Part shown: positions 22,412 through 34,197 of the stretch, piece by piece | Layout of the letters: each line of letters begins with the position of its first letter | How positions within the stretch are numbered: the stretch's first letter is position 1 | Assembly: GCA_027924585.1 (NCBI GenBank) | Contig: BSBM01000608.1 | Location: 6,450,501 to 6,514,500 of the forward strand | DNA length: 64,000 bases | Reading direction: 5' to 3' | DNA from: Larix kaempferi | Lineage: Eukaryota; Streptophyta; Pinopsida; Pinales; Pinaceae | Program-made: the position numbers and the translations under genes | Notes under the pieces: model-generated | The model's database searches: none | Seen by the model: only the letters and a program-made list of their open reading frames with translations | Told to the model about the DNA's origin: nothing

Positions 22412-22535
22412 ACCAGAAAACCAGTGAACCAGAAAAACTGCGAACCTATGCACCAGTGAACCAGAAAAGTTGCGAACCTGTGCACTAGTAAACCATAAAA
22501 GTTGTGCACCAGTGAACCAGTAAACCAGAAAATTT
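22412..22535 (+). repeat. Short repeat in copia A leader
   Basis: Imperfect repeats built on CCAGTGAACCAGAAAA and GTTGCGAACCTGTGCAC, three to four copies of about 30 bp, between PBS and gag. They have no coding role. Confidence 0.65.
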
Positions 22536-22694
22536 GTTGCAGATTTGAATTTCGTTGGTCAAGTTTGAAGGGTGAAAAGTTGAAGTTTTCAAAATCCAAG
22601 TACACTAGTCAACTCAATTCAGTCAAGCACATCTCCTGGTAAGGTCAATTTTGCATTTTAAGAATTTTCAATTTTTTGTGACCTCCTGGATAAG

Positions 22695-25600
22695 ATGGCC
22701 CGAAGCACTAAGCTTGAGGACAAGCTAGAGGGTATAGAGAATTTTCGAGCATGGAAATATAGGATTGGTCTCATTCTTGAAGAGAATGATCTTTCCCAAT
22801 ACATCAAAGATGAGGTTGCAGAACCTACGGAAGATGAAGCTAAAGAGAAGTATACGAAGGATATGATTAGGGAAAAGAGAATCATTGTTGATTCTATCAA
22901 AGACCACTTGATTCCCCAAGTGTCATCCAAGAATACCTCGAAGGAAATGTATGATGCCCTAGCCAGAATGTATGAAGGGAGGAACATCAATAGGAAGATG
23001 AACCTGAGAGTGCAATTGAAGAGCACTAAGATGAATCAAGGAGACTCTATTCAAGATTACTTTACAAGGGTCTCCCAATTCAAGGAACAACTAGAAGCTA
23101 TTGGAGACACCCTTGATGAAAATGAACTAGTCACGACTGCTCTCAATGGTCTCACTAGACCTTGGGATTCATTCATCCAAATCATGTGTGCTAGAAAAGA
23201 AAGCATGGATTTTGATATTGTGTGGGAGGATTGCATTCAAAAAGAGGCTAGAGTAGCCAATAGAGAGGCCCTACTCAAAGAAGAGACTCAAGCATTAGCC
23301 ACCCATACCAAAAGAAGAAGAAATCAATCCAACTTCAAGAAGGAAAGTTACAAGGAGTCTCAACCTCCCAAGAAGTTCCATAAGGAGAGAGGGAACCATT
23401 CAAGAAAAGACTACTCCTCTTTCCAGTGTTACATTTGCCACAAAATAGGACACATTGTTAGGGATTGTCCTTCAAGGAAGAAGAAGAAGAGTTTCCATGA
23501 CAAAAGACATCTAGCAGAAGATGATAGTGAAGATGAAGAGGAGGAAAGACCTCAAAGGAAAAGAGCTAAAGTAGAAGAAGAAGATGCAGAAGAGTATGTC
23601 CTATTCTCTGTACTCTCTGGGTCTGTAACACCTGGAGAAGACACATGGCTTATTGATAGTGGTGCTTCAAAGCACATGACGGGACAAAAGAAAAATATTT
23701 CAAGACTTGAAGAGAAGACCTCTCCATAGAAAGTATCATTAGGAGATGACTATCAATATCCTATCAAAGTAATTGGTGAAGCAAGCTACAAGCTTGATTT
23801 TGGAACCCCCATGAAGATGAAGGAAGTTTTATATGTACCAGGTTTGAAGAAGAACCTACTTTCTATCTCAGCAGTAGATAAGAAAGGCTATAGGGTTGCA
23901 TTCATAGATGGACAAGTACTCATGTGGCCCAAAGGAAAATCAATTGAGGATGCAATTGTTATTGGTGAAGAGGAAGGAGGGCTATATAAACTCAAGGGGC
24001 ATTCAGAAGAAGCCCTTGTTCATGAAGCAACTATCCCAAGTGAGCCATGGCATAGAAGTATTGCTCACATCAACTACAAAGCATTACCCTATGTGAGCAA
24101 AGTAGTAACAGGATTACCATATTTGAAGATTGATCATGAAGGCACTTGCAAAGGATGTGCAAAAGGGAAGAATATCAAGAATCAATTTCCAAAGAGTGAA
24201 ACAAAGACTATAAGTACTTTGGAATTGATTCATTCAGATGTATGTGGTCCAATGCCCTCCACATCCTTGAGTGGATATTAATACTACCTTACATTTTTTG
24301 ATGACTATTCAAGAAAGACTTGGATATATTTACTGAAAGGAAAACATGAAGTCTTTGGAAAATTCAAGGAATTCAAAGCCTTGATAGAAAATCACTCAGA
24401 AAAGAAAATCAAGACACTCAGGATAGATAATGGTGGAGAATATACTTCAAAGGATTCTGAAGTCTTTTGTAAAGAAGTTGGAATCAAGAGGGAACTAACC
24501 ACTCCCTACAATCCTCAACAAAATGGTGTTGCGAAAAGAAAGAATAGAACCATCATGGAAGCAGTGAAGACAATGATACATGATCAAGATCTTCCTATGC
24601 ATCTATGGGCTGAAGCAACAAGGACCGCAGTCTATGTCCAAAATAGATTGTCTCATAGTGCCCTTGGATTCAAGACTCCAGGGGAAATGTTCATAGGGAA
24701 GAAACCTGAGGTAATCCATCTCAAGATATTTGGGTGCCCTGTATATGCTCACATACCAAAAGAGAAGAGAACCAAGTTGGACCCTTCCGGAAAGAAGGGA
24801 ATATTTGTTGGGTATTGTGAAGCATCGAAAGCATTCAGAATATACATCCCAGGATTCCATCACATGGAAATTAGTAGAGATGTAACATTTGATGAAGAAT
24901 TTGCTCTCAAAATATCTAGAAAGAGCCAATGTGAAGAAGTATATGAAGAAGATATACCTCCTAGAAATACAGAAGCAGTTTCCTTCCCTGAAGAAGAAAC
25001 ACCAGAATACCATGATATGATAGAGCCTCAAGAACCCCCACCTATGAACATATCATGGAAGAGAAAGCCAACATGGGAAAGAGAAATTATTCAAGAAGCA
25101 GAAAGATATGGAGCTCCAAAAGGCTCCACTAGAGCAAGCAAGAAACCAAATCCATTTTCCAGCTATGTAGCTTTGATGTGTGATCTTGTAGATCAAAAAC
25201 CTACCAGTTATGAAGAAGTAGTTCATAAGAAAGAATGGGTAGAAGCAATGACGGAGGAATACCGGTCAATAATGAAGAATGATGTTTGGGATATAGTTCC
25301 CAAACCAAAAAAAAAAAAGTGTGGTATCCTCCAAGTGGATATACAAGATAAAACATGCTGCAGATGGTAGCAATGAAAAGTATAAGGCAAGGATTGTGGC
25401 CAGAGGATTCTCTCAGAAAGAGGGAATTGACTATGAAGAAACATTTGCACCAGTTGCAAGGTACACTTCCATCAGAACCATCATGGCACTTGCATCCATG
25501 ATGAAGTGGAGATTACACCAGATGGATGTGAAGACAACTTTCCTGAATGGTGTGATTGAGGAATAAATGTACATAGAACAACCACAAGGATTTGAGGTTG

Positions 25601-26742
25601 AAGATAGAATAACTCATGTATTTAAGTTAAAGAAATCTATATATGGATTGAAACAAGCTCCAAGAACTTGGTACAGAAGAATTGATAGCTTCTTGACAAG
25701 CTTGGGATTTACCAAAAGTAAAGTTGATCCTAACCTTTACCTTAAACTTATGGATGATGAACCTGTCATACTATTACTGTATGTGTATGATCTATTTCTA
25801 ACAGGAAATGAGAAATGGATCATGGAAAGCAAGAAGAAGCTAGCTACAAAATTTGAGATGAAAGATCTCTGATCAATGCATTACTTCCTAGGTCTGGAAG
25901 TATGGCAAGGCGCAGAAGGAATCTTTCTCAACCAGGGAAATTATGTTGTGGAAATCTTAAAAAGATTTGATATATTGGAATGTAAAGCCATGGCCACTCC
26001 CATGGATACCAACTTGAAGTTGTTGGCTAATGAATCGTCAGAATCAGTGGATATGACTCAGTACAGACATATTATTGGGTCATTGATGTATGTGATGAAT
26101 ACCAGGCCAGAGATATGCTTTGCTATGAACACCCTGAGTCAGTATCTAGTTGACCCTAGACGTGTTCACCTAATAGATGCAAAGCATGTGATGAGGTGCC
26201 TAAAAGGTATGATAGACTTTGGTCTATATTATCTTGGAGATAATGATTTCAGATTGTATCGTTATATAGATGCAGATTGGGTTGGAAGTGTCTCAGATAG
26301 AAAGAGCACATCGGGTGGATGTTATTGTCTGGGATCTGCTATGATCTCATGGTTTAGCAGGAAGCAGTAAAGTGTGGCTCTTAGCACAGCTGAAGAGGAA
26401 TATATAGCAGCTTGTTCTGCTAGTTGTGAAGCCATATGGCTTTGGAAGTTGATATTAGGAATATTTGAATTAGATATGGACCCCACTGTGATCCTGTGTG
26501 ACAACCAGAGTTGTATCAAGATGACAGAGAATCCAGTATTCCATGATAAGTCAAAGCACATAGAGATCCAATATTTTTATAGACAGGATATGGTGCAGAA
26601 AGGAGCTATAAAGCTCGAGTATGTGAGAACTGATGAGCAAGTTGCTGATATATTGACCAAACCTCTGTCTCGAGTAAAGTTTGAGTATTTCCGAGACAAG
26701 CTTGGTGTAGTTCAGAAGGACCCTCCTCAAAAGGGAAAGTGA
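22695..26742 (+). pseudogene. gag-pol of copia A
   Basis: Starts MARSTKLEDKLEGIENF. Gag capsid is followed by zinc knuckle CYICHKIGHIVRDC at about 23427. Protease: LIDSGASKHM (Asp codon 23655). Integrase: CKGCAKGK, LIHSDVCGPM, RIDNGGEYTS and NPQQNGV. RT: SKWIYKIKHAADG. The catalytic box is YVYD (25780-25791) where YVDD is expected. RNase H: DADWVGS, then VADILTKPLSRV near the end. Breaks: TAG 23727, TAA 24279, a frameshift in the A run at 25308-25318, TAA 25564, TGA 25870 and TAA 26368. The element is dead: five stops, one frameshift and a lost catalytic Asp. Without the breaks it would make the usual single copia polyprotein of about 1,350 residues. Confidence 0.95.
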
Positions 26743-26749
26743 TATGGTC

Positions 26750-27060
26750 GATGATGATACTTGGATACTGGTATCGATGTGGATACATGTATCGATGATG
26801 AGGTTTCCTATACCGACGATAAGGTCGATGATGAGGATACCTGTATTGATGATGTGTATACTTGTATCGATGATGAGAATACCTGTATTGATGATGTGGA
26901 TACTTGTATCGATGATGAGGATACATGTATCGATGATGAGGTTACTTGTTCCGACGATGAGGTCAATGATAAGGTTACATGTTCCGACGATGAGGTTACC
27001 TGTTCTGACGATAAGGTCGATGATGAGGATACCTATACCGATGATGAGGTTGATGAAGTG
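26750..27060 (+). repeat. 3' UTR minisatellite 1 of copia A (GAT-rich)
   Basis: Units of about 24 bp such as GATGATGAGGATACCTGTAT and ATCGATGATGTGGATACTTG, more than ten copies just after the pol stop. Because the unit lacks stops in several frames, long open frames (for example an acidic DTCIDDE repeat at 26761-27114) appear by default. Confidence 0.9.
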
Positions 27061-27112
27061 GTACTTAGACTTTGTCTAAGAGGACTGGTGGGATTGATCA
27101 TCCCTATACAGT

Positions 27113-27628
27113 GATCTCGTAATTCCAAAAGGAAGGATAGTCTTAAATATTGATCCTTAGACTAAAATCCCGTAATTCTGAAAGCAAGGATTGTCTAAGA
27201 TGTGAGTAGTGGACAAGGATCCCGTAATTCTGAAAGGAAGGATCGTCCAAGTGTGGTAGCTTTGTAAACACTGGATCCCATAATTCCAAAAGGAAGGATT
27301 GTCTGAGCATTACCAATGTTGATGGACTAGAATCTCGTAATTCCGAAAGGAAGGATTGTCCATGATCCCATAATTCCAAAAGGAAGGATCACCATAGTTG
27401 ATGGACTAGAATCCTATAATTCCAAAAGGAAGGATTGTATATGATCCCGTAATTTCGAAAGGAAGGATCACCAGAGTTGATGGACTAGAATCCCATAATT
27501 CCAAAAGGAAGGATTGTCCATGATCCCGTAATTCCGAAAGGAAGGATCACCAGAGTTGATGGACTAGAGTCCCGTAATTTCGAAAGGAAGGACTGTCCAC
27601 GATCACGTAATTTCAAAAGGAAGTATCA
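27113..27628 (+). repeat. 3' UTR minisatellite 2 of copia A
   Basis: Twelve copies of a ~25-bp word close to ATCCCGTAATTCCGAAAGG plus AAGGAT. They are separated by spacers alternating between a 6-bp type (TCCATG) and a 19-bp type (CCAGAGTTGATGGACTAGA) in the later half. No coding content. Confidence 0.93.
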
Positions 27629-27634
27629 TGTGTG

Positions 27635-27790
27635 TTGCAGATGATGATGTTGTTGATCGGGAGATCAAGATGATGATGTCGTTGATCAAGAAATCAGATG
27701 ATGGTGTTGTTTATCGAGAGATCCAGATGATGTTGTTGATCAGAAGATCCAAATGATGATGCTGCTGTAGCTGATCAAGTGCTATAGAAG
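27635..27790 (+). repeat. 3' UTR minisatellite 3 of copia A
   Basis: About four units of 30-35 bp built on GATGATGTTGTTGATC followed by GAGATC. The region continues as GAT-rich sequence up to the PPT. Confidence 0.8.
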
Positions 27791-27956
27791 ATGAAGACTC
27801 AGTACTGATGATATTGATGTTCCAGTATTGATTATGTTCCAGTAACTATTTGAGTTACTGATGATGATTGAATACAGATTCCAATGATCTATAGATGTAT
27901 CATGTATGATGTTGATGACTCCTTGCTCCTGCAGATGTATTTAGAATATCCTTCTC

Positions 27957-27968
27957 GTTAAGGGGGAG
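27957..27968 (+). other. Polypurine tract of copia A
   Basis: AAGGGGGAG directly before the 3' LTR, the plus-strand primer site. Confidence 0.85.
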
Positions 27969-28484
27969 TGTTGAAATATTCTAACTTCTAAGAATATTCT
28001 ATTTGTACTTTATCCGGAGATGTTTCATTCCTCCGTTGGGACTTTATTGTATATCCAGAGATGTTTATTCCTCCGTCGGGATGTTGTAACTAGGGCTATT
28101 AGACTCCCCTAGTGGGGTCAGCCCTGAGTTAATTGTTTAGGGGCTATTAGACTCTCCTAGGAGAAGTCGGCCTAGTTGGGGTTAAAATTCAAGTGAGGTA
28201 AAGTATAAATAGAGGAGGTGTGTTCCTCATTTAACACACTCACTCATTCATTCACTCACTTGTGAATTGCGCATAGGAGAGAGAGAGATCTGCGAAGGAG
28301 GAGAAAGAGATCTTGTTTGGGGTTTACATCTTTTTATTTGTTGGTCATCTATATTGAGGAAATCTTTGCTGGGTTTTCTATCCCATGAGGGTTTCCCAGG
28401 ATAAATCTGTGTCTATCTTGTGATTGTGTTTCTTTCAGTGATCCTTATTATGCTCTTGTTGTGAATTTTATGCTAAACTTAACA
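27969..28484 (+). repeat. 3' LTR of copia A
   Basis: 516 bp, the partner of 21676-22195. A TATA box lies at 28204. Confidence 0.95.
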
Positions 28485-28543
28485 TCAATCTTGGTTGCAC
28501 AAGATTGGTTTGGATAATGTCTCCTAATGTTGTACATTTAACA

Positions 28544-28560
28544 CTCCCTCTCAGCGAGGG
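28544..28560 (-). other. Polypurine tract of copia C
   Basis: On the minus strand GAGAGGGAG directly precedes the 3' LTR start. Confidence 0.8.
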
Positions 28561-28567
28561 AGGCATT

Positions 28568-31500
28568 CTCTTCCATACTAAGCTTGTCTCAGGATTCAGA
28601 AGTACCTGAATTTCATCACTGATAGAGGATTTGTTAACACATCTACAATCTACTCATTAGTAGCAATGTACTGAAGTTTCACTGTACCTTTTTGGACCAT
28701 GTCTCAGATGAAGTGATACTTCATTTCAATGTGCTTCGACTTGTCATGAAACACTGGGTTTTCAGAAACCTTGATACTTCGACTTGTCATGAAACACTGG
28801 GTTTTCAGAAACCTTGATACTTCAACTTGTCATGAAACACTGGGTTTTCAGAAACCTTGATACAACTCTGATTGTCACACCTAATAACTATAGGCTCAAT
28901 ATTTTCACCGAAAAACCCTACAAGTAGCTTTCTAAGCCACACTGCTTCTTGGCAGGAAATACTAGCGGCTATGTATTATGCTTTTGTACTACTCTAGGCT
29001 ACGGAGCCCTGATTCCTGCTGGACCAAGATATCATTGTTGATCATAGGCTATAACAGTAGCCATATGTACTCTTACGATCCACAATGCTTCCTCCCCAGT
29101 CTGAGTCTATATAACCAAGTAACATGACTCCTCCATTGGATGCATATCTGAGTCCATATGAAATTGTACCTCGAAGGCACCTAAGCACATTCTCAGCAGT
29201 TATCCAGTGTTTGTGTCTCAAATCAGACATAAACTGACTTAGGATGCGCACGGCATAACATACATCAGGCCTCGAATGTATCAAGTACATTAACGAGCCT
29301 ATAAGTTGTCTATAAAAAGTGGGATCCACTGGATCTGATCTAAAGCCTGACTCATGAAGCTTCCTCAAATTGGAAACCATTGGTGTAGTCATAGATTTGA
29401 AATCTATCATTCCAAACCTGTGCAATATATCCATAGTGTACTTCCCTTGAGATAGAAAAATTTCATCTTTTCTTTGCCAGATATTAAGGCCAAGAAAGCA
29501 GTGCATCAAACCTAAGTCTTTCATCTTGAACTCTAAGGTGAGCTCCCTCTTACACCAAGAAATCAGATGTTCATTTCTAGTGAGAAACAAATCATCAACA
29601 TACAAAACCAATATCAACAGTTGGTTCTTCACTACTTTGAAGTACAAATTTGGATCGGATTCACTCTTACAAAAACCCAATTTCTGAAGGTAGCTATCAA
29701 TTCTAGAGTACCAAGCCCTATGGGCTTACTTAAGCCCATATAGATATTTATTTAGCTTGAAAACATGGGACTCATTCCCATGCACCAAAAATCCTTCAAA
29801 CTGCTGAATATAAACCTCTTCCTCAACCTCACCATTGAGGAAGGATGTCTTCACATCCATCTGGTGTAGTTTCCATCCTAGAACAGATGCAAGTGAAATC
29901 ATTGCTCAGATTGTGGTGCACCTTGCCACAGGGGAAAATGTCTCATCATAATCGATGCCTTCTTTCTAATAGAAACCTCTAGCAACGAATCTGGATTTAT
30001 ACTTCTCAATGCTACCATCTGCAACATGCTTTATCTAGTAAAGCCATCTAGAAGTCACAATGGACTTACCATCAGGTTTGGGAACAACCTCCCAAACATC
30101 ATTCTTCATTATAGAGTTGTACTCTTCTATCATTGCATCTTTCCAAACTTGCTTCTTTGCAACTTATTCATATGATGATGGTTCTGAATCATTGATGTGA
30201 CTCATCAGTGCAACATACCTTGAATATTTGTTAGGTTTCTTGTGCTATCTAGATGAGCCTACTGGTGCTACATGTTTCTCTGCATCTTGTAAGATATATT
30301 AACACCAAGTAGATCTTCTTTTAGTGGGAGGTTCACCAGGTGACCTCTCAATCAGTTATGTTTCTTATTTAGGAGCTAGCGAATCTGAGGCATCTTCTAG
30401 TTTCTCCCTCTCAAACTCTGAAGGGGGAGAATCAGACTCGAGATCCTCCTTCTTTGAATCACATTGAATCTCTTTCAATCTTTTGAAAGTAGATTCCTCA
30501 TGGAAGGTAACATCTTGGCCGACTTCAATGTGTCTCTCACCAGGTACATATATTCAGTATGCTTTGGATGACTCGCCATGACCCACAAAGGTGCCTTTCT
30601 TTCCAGAAGGCTCTATCTTTGTTCTATTTTCTTTCTGTACATGAATGCATATTGGGATCCCAAAGATCCTCAAGTGTGAGATGCCTGGATTCTCACTGGT
30701 AAACACTTCTTCTGGTGTCTTCTCATCTAGAAAGGCATGCGGGCCTCTATTCTCGATGTACATAGCTATACATGTGGATTCTTCTCATAATGAGGTAGAC
30801 ATATATTGATCATGCATCATGGCTTTTGCAGCCTCACATATGGTTCTATTCTTCCTTTCAACAACCCCATTTTGCTGAGGGTTGTATGGTATTGTTAACT
30901 GTCTACATATTCCTGCATCACTACATAGCTCATTAAATGCATGTGAATCAAATTCACCTCCATTATCAGACCTTAATGCATAGATGTGATTTTCTTTCTG
31001 ATTTTCAACTAGGCCTTTAAACTCTTTAAATTTGCTAAGAGTTTCACTTTTATCCTTCATGAAATAAATCCATGACTTCCTAGAAAAAATCATCTATGAA
31101 CAATACATAATATAAGAAGCCACGCAGGGATGGGGATGACATGGAACCACATACATCAAAATGTATTAAATCTAAAATCCCTTTAGATCTAGTAGTATTG
31201 TTGGAATTTTTTTCTTAACATTCTTCCCAAGTGCATAACCTCGACATACACTATCATGCTCAAAATCAAATATGGGCATACCTTTTACCATCTTTTGAAT
31301 TCCTGGTAGCGCTTTGTAGTGTAGGTGTCCAAGCCTTTGTTTCCATAGATCACATGGACTAATAGTGTTGTGAATCATAACTTGAATGTACTTCCCGGGT
31401 ACCTTGTAGAGTCCTCCCTCTCGAACTCCAATCACAACAACATATTCTAGGATTTTGTTCTTTGGCCATAAAAGTGCTTTGTTATTCATGAAGATAACTC

Positions 31501-32641
31501 AGAAGCCTTTGTCTTTAAGAAACAAAACTAAAAGGAGGTTCTTCTTTAAGCACAGAACATATAGAATGTCCTCCACATGTAAACTATCACTGGTGCTCAG
31601 CTAGAATGAGGTCGATCCAACTCCTTGGATCGAATATGTTGATTTGTCCCCCAACTCTACCTTGCATGTGAACTTTTTCTCCTTTAGTTTAGTGATGTCA
31701 CTCTTGTAACCAGCCACATGATTGGATGCACCACTATCAATAAACCATGTGTCTGCACTTGTGATGATGGATCCCAAAAGGGACGAGACAAGGTAATAAT
31801 CCCTTCTTGTCTTGTTTTCTTCAAATGCATTCTTTTGAGTGGTTTCATATTCTATGGCAGTAGAAGGATGAAACTTTCCCTTCCACTTTTCTTTGCAATC
31901 TCTTGAGAAATGGCCTTTCTTGTTGCAATTGTAGCATCTAGCTTTTGACTTGTCAAATCCTTTGTTGAACTCCTTATTCTCTGGATGAGAGAACTTTTGG
32001 AAGAAGGGTTTCTTTCCTTTATTCATTCTTGCCGTGAGGGAAATATTTTCTTCTTTAGTGCACATAGCTTTGATCGGGATTTGCCCTTCCTCTTGGATAT
32101 AGTCATGCCACAATATTTCGAACCCAGGTTTCACTTCTCAGCCATTGATAGAAGCCAAGAATGGCTGCCATGAAGATGGGAGACCGTCAACAACGGTTTG
32201 GATGAGATCATCTTCATCCACTACGACTCCAATGTTAACAAGTTGATCTCTTACCTTAGAGATCTTAGTGAAGAAGGATGCCATTGTCTCGTCCTTCTCC
32301 ATCTTGAGGTTTCGTAACTTTTTATCCAATGCCCTCTTTTGAGTTGGGGCCTTCTTCTCATATAGATTAGTCAATGTATCATAACATTCTTTTGCAGTCT
32401 TCAGTGGTGTGATCATGGGCATTAGGTTATCTTTTACCGAATCATAGATGATTCGTTTGGCCTTGGCTTGATTCTTCTTGAAGTCGATGTGCCACACATT
32501 AGATGCAGGCTCCTCCATCATAGTGGATACGTAGCTATCCAAGTCATGTTCCTCTAGGATGTTGAGAATCCTAGCCTTCCAAGTGTTAAAGTTTGAGGTG
32601 CCCTCAAGATGGTCTTATGTTCATATAGAGATTGATGCCAT
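28568..32641 (-). pseudogene. gag-pol of copia C
   Basis: ATG at 32641 (MASISI), followed by two stops (TGA, TAA) before HLEGTSNFNTWK. Gag continues to a zinc knuckle CYNCNKKGHFSRDC at about 31940. Protease: WFIDSGASNHVAG. Integrase: QRLGHLHYKAL, then CRGYALGKN (second Cys of the usual CxGC replaced by Tyr), RSDNGGEF and NPQQNGVVERKNRT. RT retains LVLYVDDLFL (about 29600). RNase H: IDSDWGGS and IRCDNQSCIKVSENP. The main frame is kept from 32641 to 29042, with stops after DLIQ...ASING (32138), at 31601, 31172, 30785 and 30554, and more between 30554 and 29680. A 43-bp triplication (28734-28862) shifts the RNase H frame. Confidence 0.93.
28734..28862. repeat. 43-bp triplication inside copia C RNase H
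   Basis: Three head-to-tail copies (starts 28734, 28777, 28820) of the segment encoding SENPVFHDKSK on the minus strand. Only one base differs between copies. Two extra copies add 86 bp and change the frame. Confidence 0.95.
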
Positions 32642-32719
32642 AGTCTTCAAATCTTGTGCTCAACTTATCAGGATCTACATAGGCTCTAACTGGCATGCAA
32701 AACTAAGCTCCTTCACGCC

Positions 32720-32735
32720 CTAAGATCTGATACCA
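32720..32735 (-). other. Primer-binding site of copia C
   Basis: Directly inside the 5' LTR the minus strand reads TGGTATCAGATCTTAGG, an initiator tRNA-Met PBS with GATC for GAGC. Confidence 0.85.
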
Positions 32736-34172
32736 TGTTAATATTTGGTTGAGATTTGATCTATAATTCTATTAGATGTGGAAACTTGAAACAATGAGAC
32801 AATTCAATCACATGAAATTCATACAACCATAACACAAGATATACCTTGGGGAAAATTCTCAAAACAATGAGAACAAAAACCCCATCAACTCTTCTCAGTA
32901 TAATATAATGGATAGCAGAGAATGTCTTTCTTTTACAACATAGAAGATTTCTTTTGGAAGATAAGAGATCACCAAACACTCTTGGTGAAGATACATAAGC
33001 AATAGAGAAGAGAGATCAATCAGATGTGTTTTCCAAAGTGCCCAACACATCAATATATAGAAAAAATCACTGCCATGCAAGGAGTAGTGAATCAATGCAT
33101 CAAGGATAAGTCTCCCATGCAAACCATAGTGATTTATCTTCTTGGATAGTTGCAGTGCACTTCTAGTTTATCCAATCATGCACCATCAATGTGCCATGCC
33201 TTTCTTCCTTAACTTGAAATCATGCTTAATTGAATTTGGAGTGAACTTGCCTCATAACTAATGCAGGAGCACTTAGTTAACAAGCTAACATAAGTGGCAT
33301 CATGCAATAGGAGAAAATTTAGTGTTGTAACTTAAGTGTCATCTTTTAACTTTTAGTTTAACGAAAGTGTCGTCATGCAAAACACTTTAGTTAACTAATT
33401 TCTTTTTAACACTTTAGTTAACTTTTATTAACTGAAAATCATGTTGATTGATTTTACTGAAGTGATCACTAAGTTCTCCTTTAGTTAACTGATTGTGTAT
33501 CTTTAACTAATGCTTTAACTGAAGCATTGATTGAGGCATAAATTGTTACTTAATTGAAGTTTTATAACTGAAACTTTCAACAATTCGAGTTCTCTTTAAT
33601 TAGATGAAGTGTCTGCATGGGCAAATTCAAATTCTCTTGATCTCTATTTTTTATCTTTTATTTCTTTATCTTTTACTGCATGGTCAATATGTGCTAACTT
33701 TAATTTTCTATCACATTACATTATATTAAGAAGAATTATCGGATGATGTGATCATATTATATTATTCCGGACCAAACCATCATATGCTAAAGTAATTCAC
33801 TTTAGAGGTGATCAATCTCTAAAGGAGACTTAATAGCAACTGGTGATCATGGTTAATAATACATCATACAACATTAAATGTGTTTAACAAGTAAAGCATG
33901 ACCTTTATATGGAAGGTCCACCTCTATATGGGAGGTCCATCTCATGGATACCTTTATACGAAAGGTTCACATGACAATCATGACTTGACACACAAGTCCA
34001 GAGCCTTGTCCAATAAGACTTTACAACATTATTACTTTGATCAATTACCTCTATATAGGAGGAATAACCTTTACACATAAGGAAATTAAATTGCTCACCT
34101 CTGTATGGGAGGATCAATCTTTCCCACACATGATTGGTTTGGAGAATGTATCCTAATGTTGTACATTTAACA
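32736..34172 (-). repeat. 5' LTR of copia C
   Basis: 1,437 bp, uninterrupted. On the minus strand a TATA-like CTATATATTGATG lies at about 33049-33061, with U3 to its right. U3 holds the AGTTAACT cluster (33270-33560) and the palindrome array (33899-34115). Confidence 0.95.
33899..34115. repeat. Palindrome array at the U3 edge of copia C (5' LTR copy)
   Basis: Six degenerate palindromes: ACCTTTATATGGAAGGT, ACCTCTATATGGGAGGT, ACCTTTATACGAAAGGT, ACCTCTATATAGGAGGA, ACCTTTACACATAAGGA and ACCTCTGTATGGGAGGA. Pattern ACCTYTATAYGRRAGGT. Each could form a short hairpin or be a two-fold protein site. The extra pair explains why this LTR is about 60 bp longer than its partner. Confidence 0.8.
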
Positions 34173-34197
34173 AAATTTTCTCAAATCAAATTAAAAA

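Larger units (their letters stand above)
21676..28484 (+). mobile_element. Ty1/copia LTR retrotransposon A, inserted in an LTR of C
   Basis: LTRs at 21676-22195 and 27969-28484 (TGTTGAAATATT...CTTAACA) with perfect TSD TCAAT (21671-21675, 28485-28489). PBS, gag-pol, PPT and both LTRs are all present in order. Pol ends at 26742, and 1.2 kb of tandem repeats separates it from the PPT. LTRs differ at many sites (roughly 15-20 in the first 235 bp by eye). It is related to element B in protein and LTR sequence. Confidence 0.96.
20353..28543 (-). repeat. 3' LTR of copia C, split by copia A
   Basis: Two parts, 20353-21675 and 28485-28543, join across the A insertion (TSD TCAAT) to give about 1,377 bp, against 1,437 bp for the intact partner. 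The U3 end next to A carries the palindromic words described at 21500-21671. Confidence 0.93.
20353..34172 (-). mobile_element. Ty1/copia LTR retrotransposon C, with nested element A
   Basis: The LTRs start TGTTAATATTTGGTTGAG and end GTACATTTAACA: 20353-28543 (interrupted by A) and 32736-34172. A perfect 5-bp TSD AAATT lies at 20348-20352 and 34173-34177. On the minus strand the order is 5' LTR (right), PBS, gag-PR-IN-RT-RNase H, PPT, 3' LTR (left). The PR-IN-RT-RH order defines Ty1/copia. The whole pol reads in one frame apart from stops and a 43-bp triplication. Copia A lies in the 3' LTR, so it arrived later. Confidence 0.95.

Noticed and set aside
26744-27114. Long open frames encoding acidic Asp/Cys repeats after copia A pol
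   Set aside because: The minisatellite unit lacks stops in several frames and even on the other strand, so open frames arise by default.
27113-27628. Regular ~25-bp repeats with short spacers, resembling a CRISPR array
   Set aside because: It sits in the 3' UTR of a plant copia element. Repeats vary, spacers fall into two repeated classes rather than being unique, and there are no cas genes.
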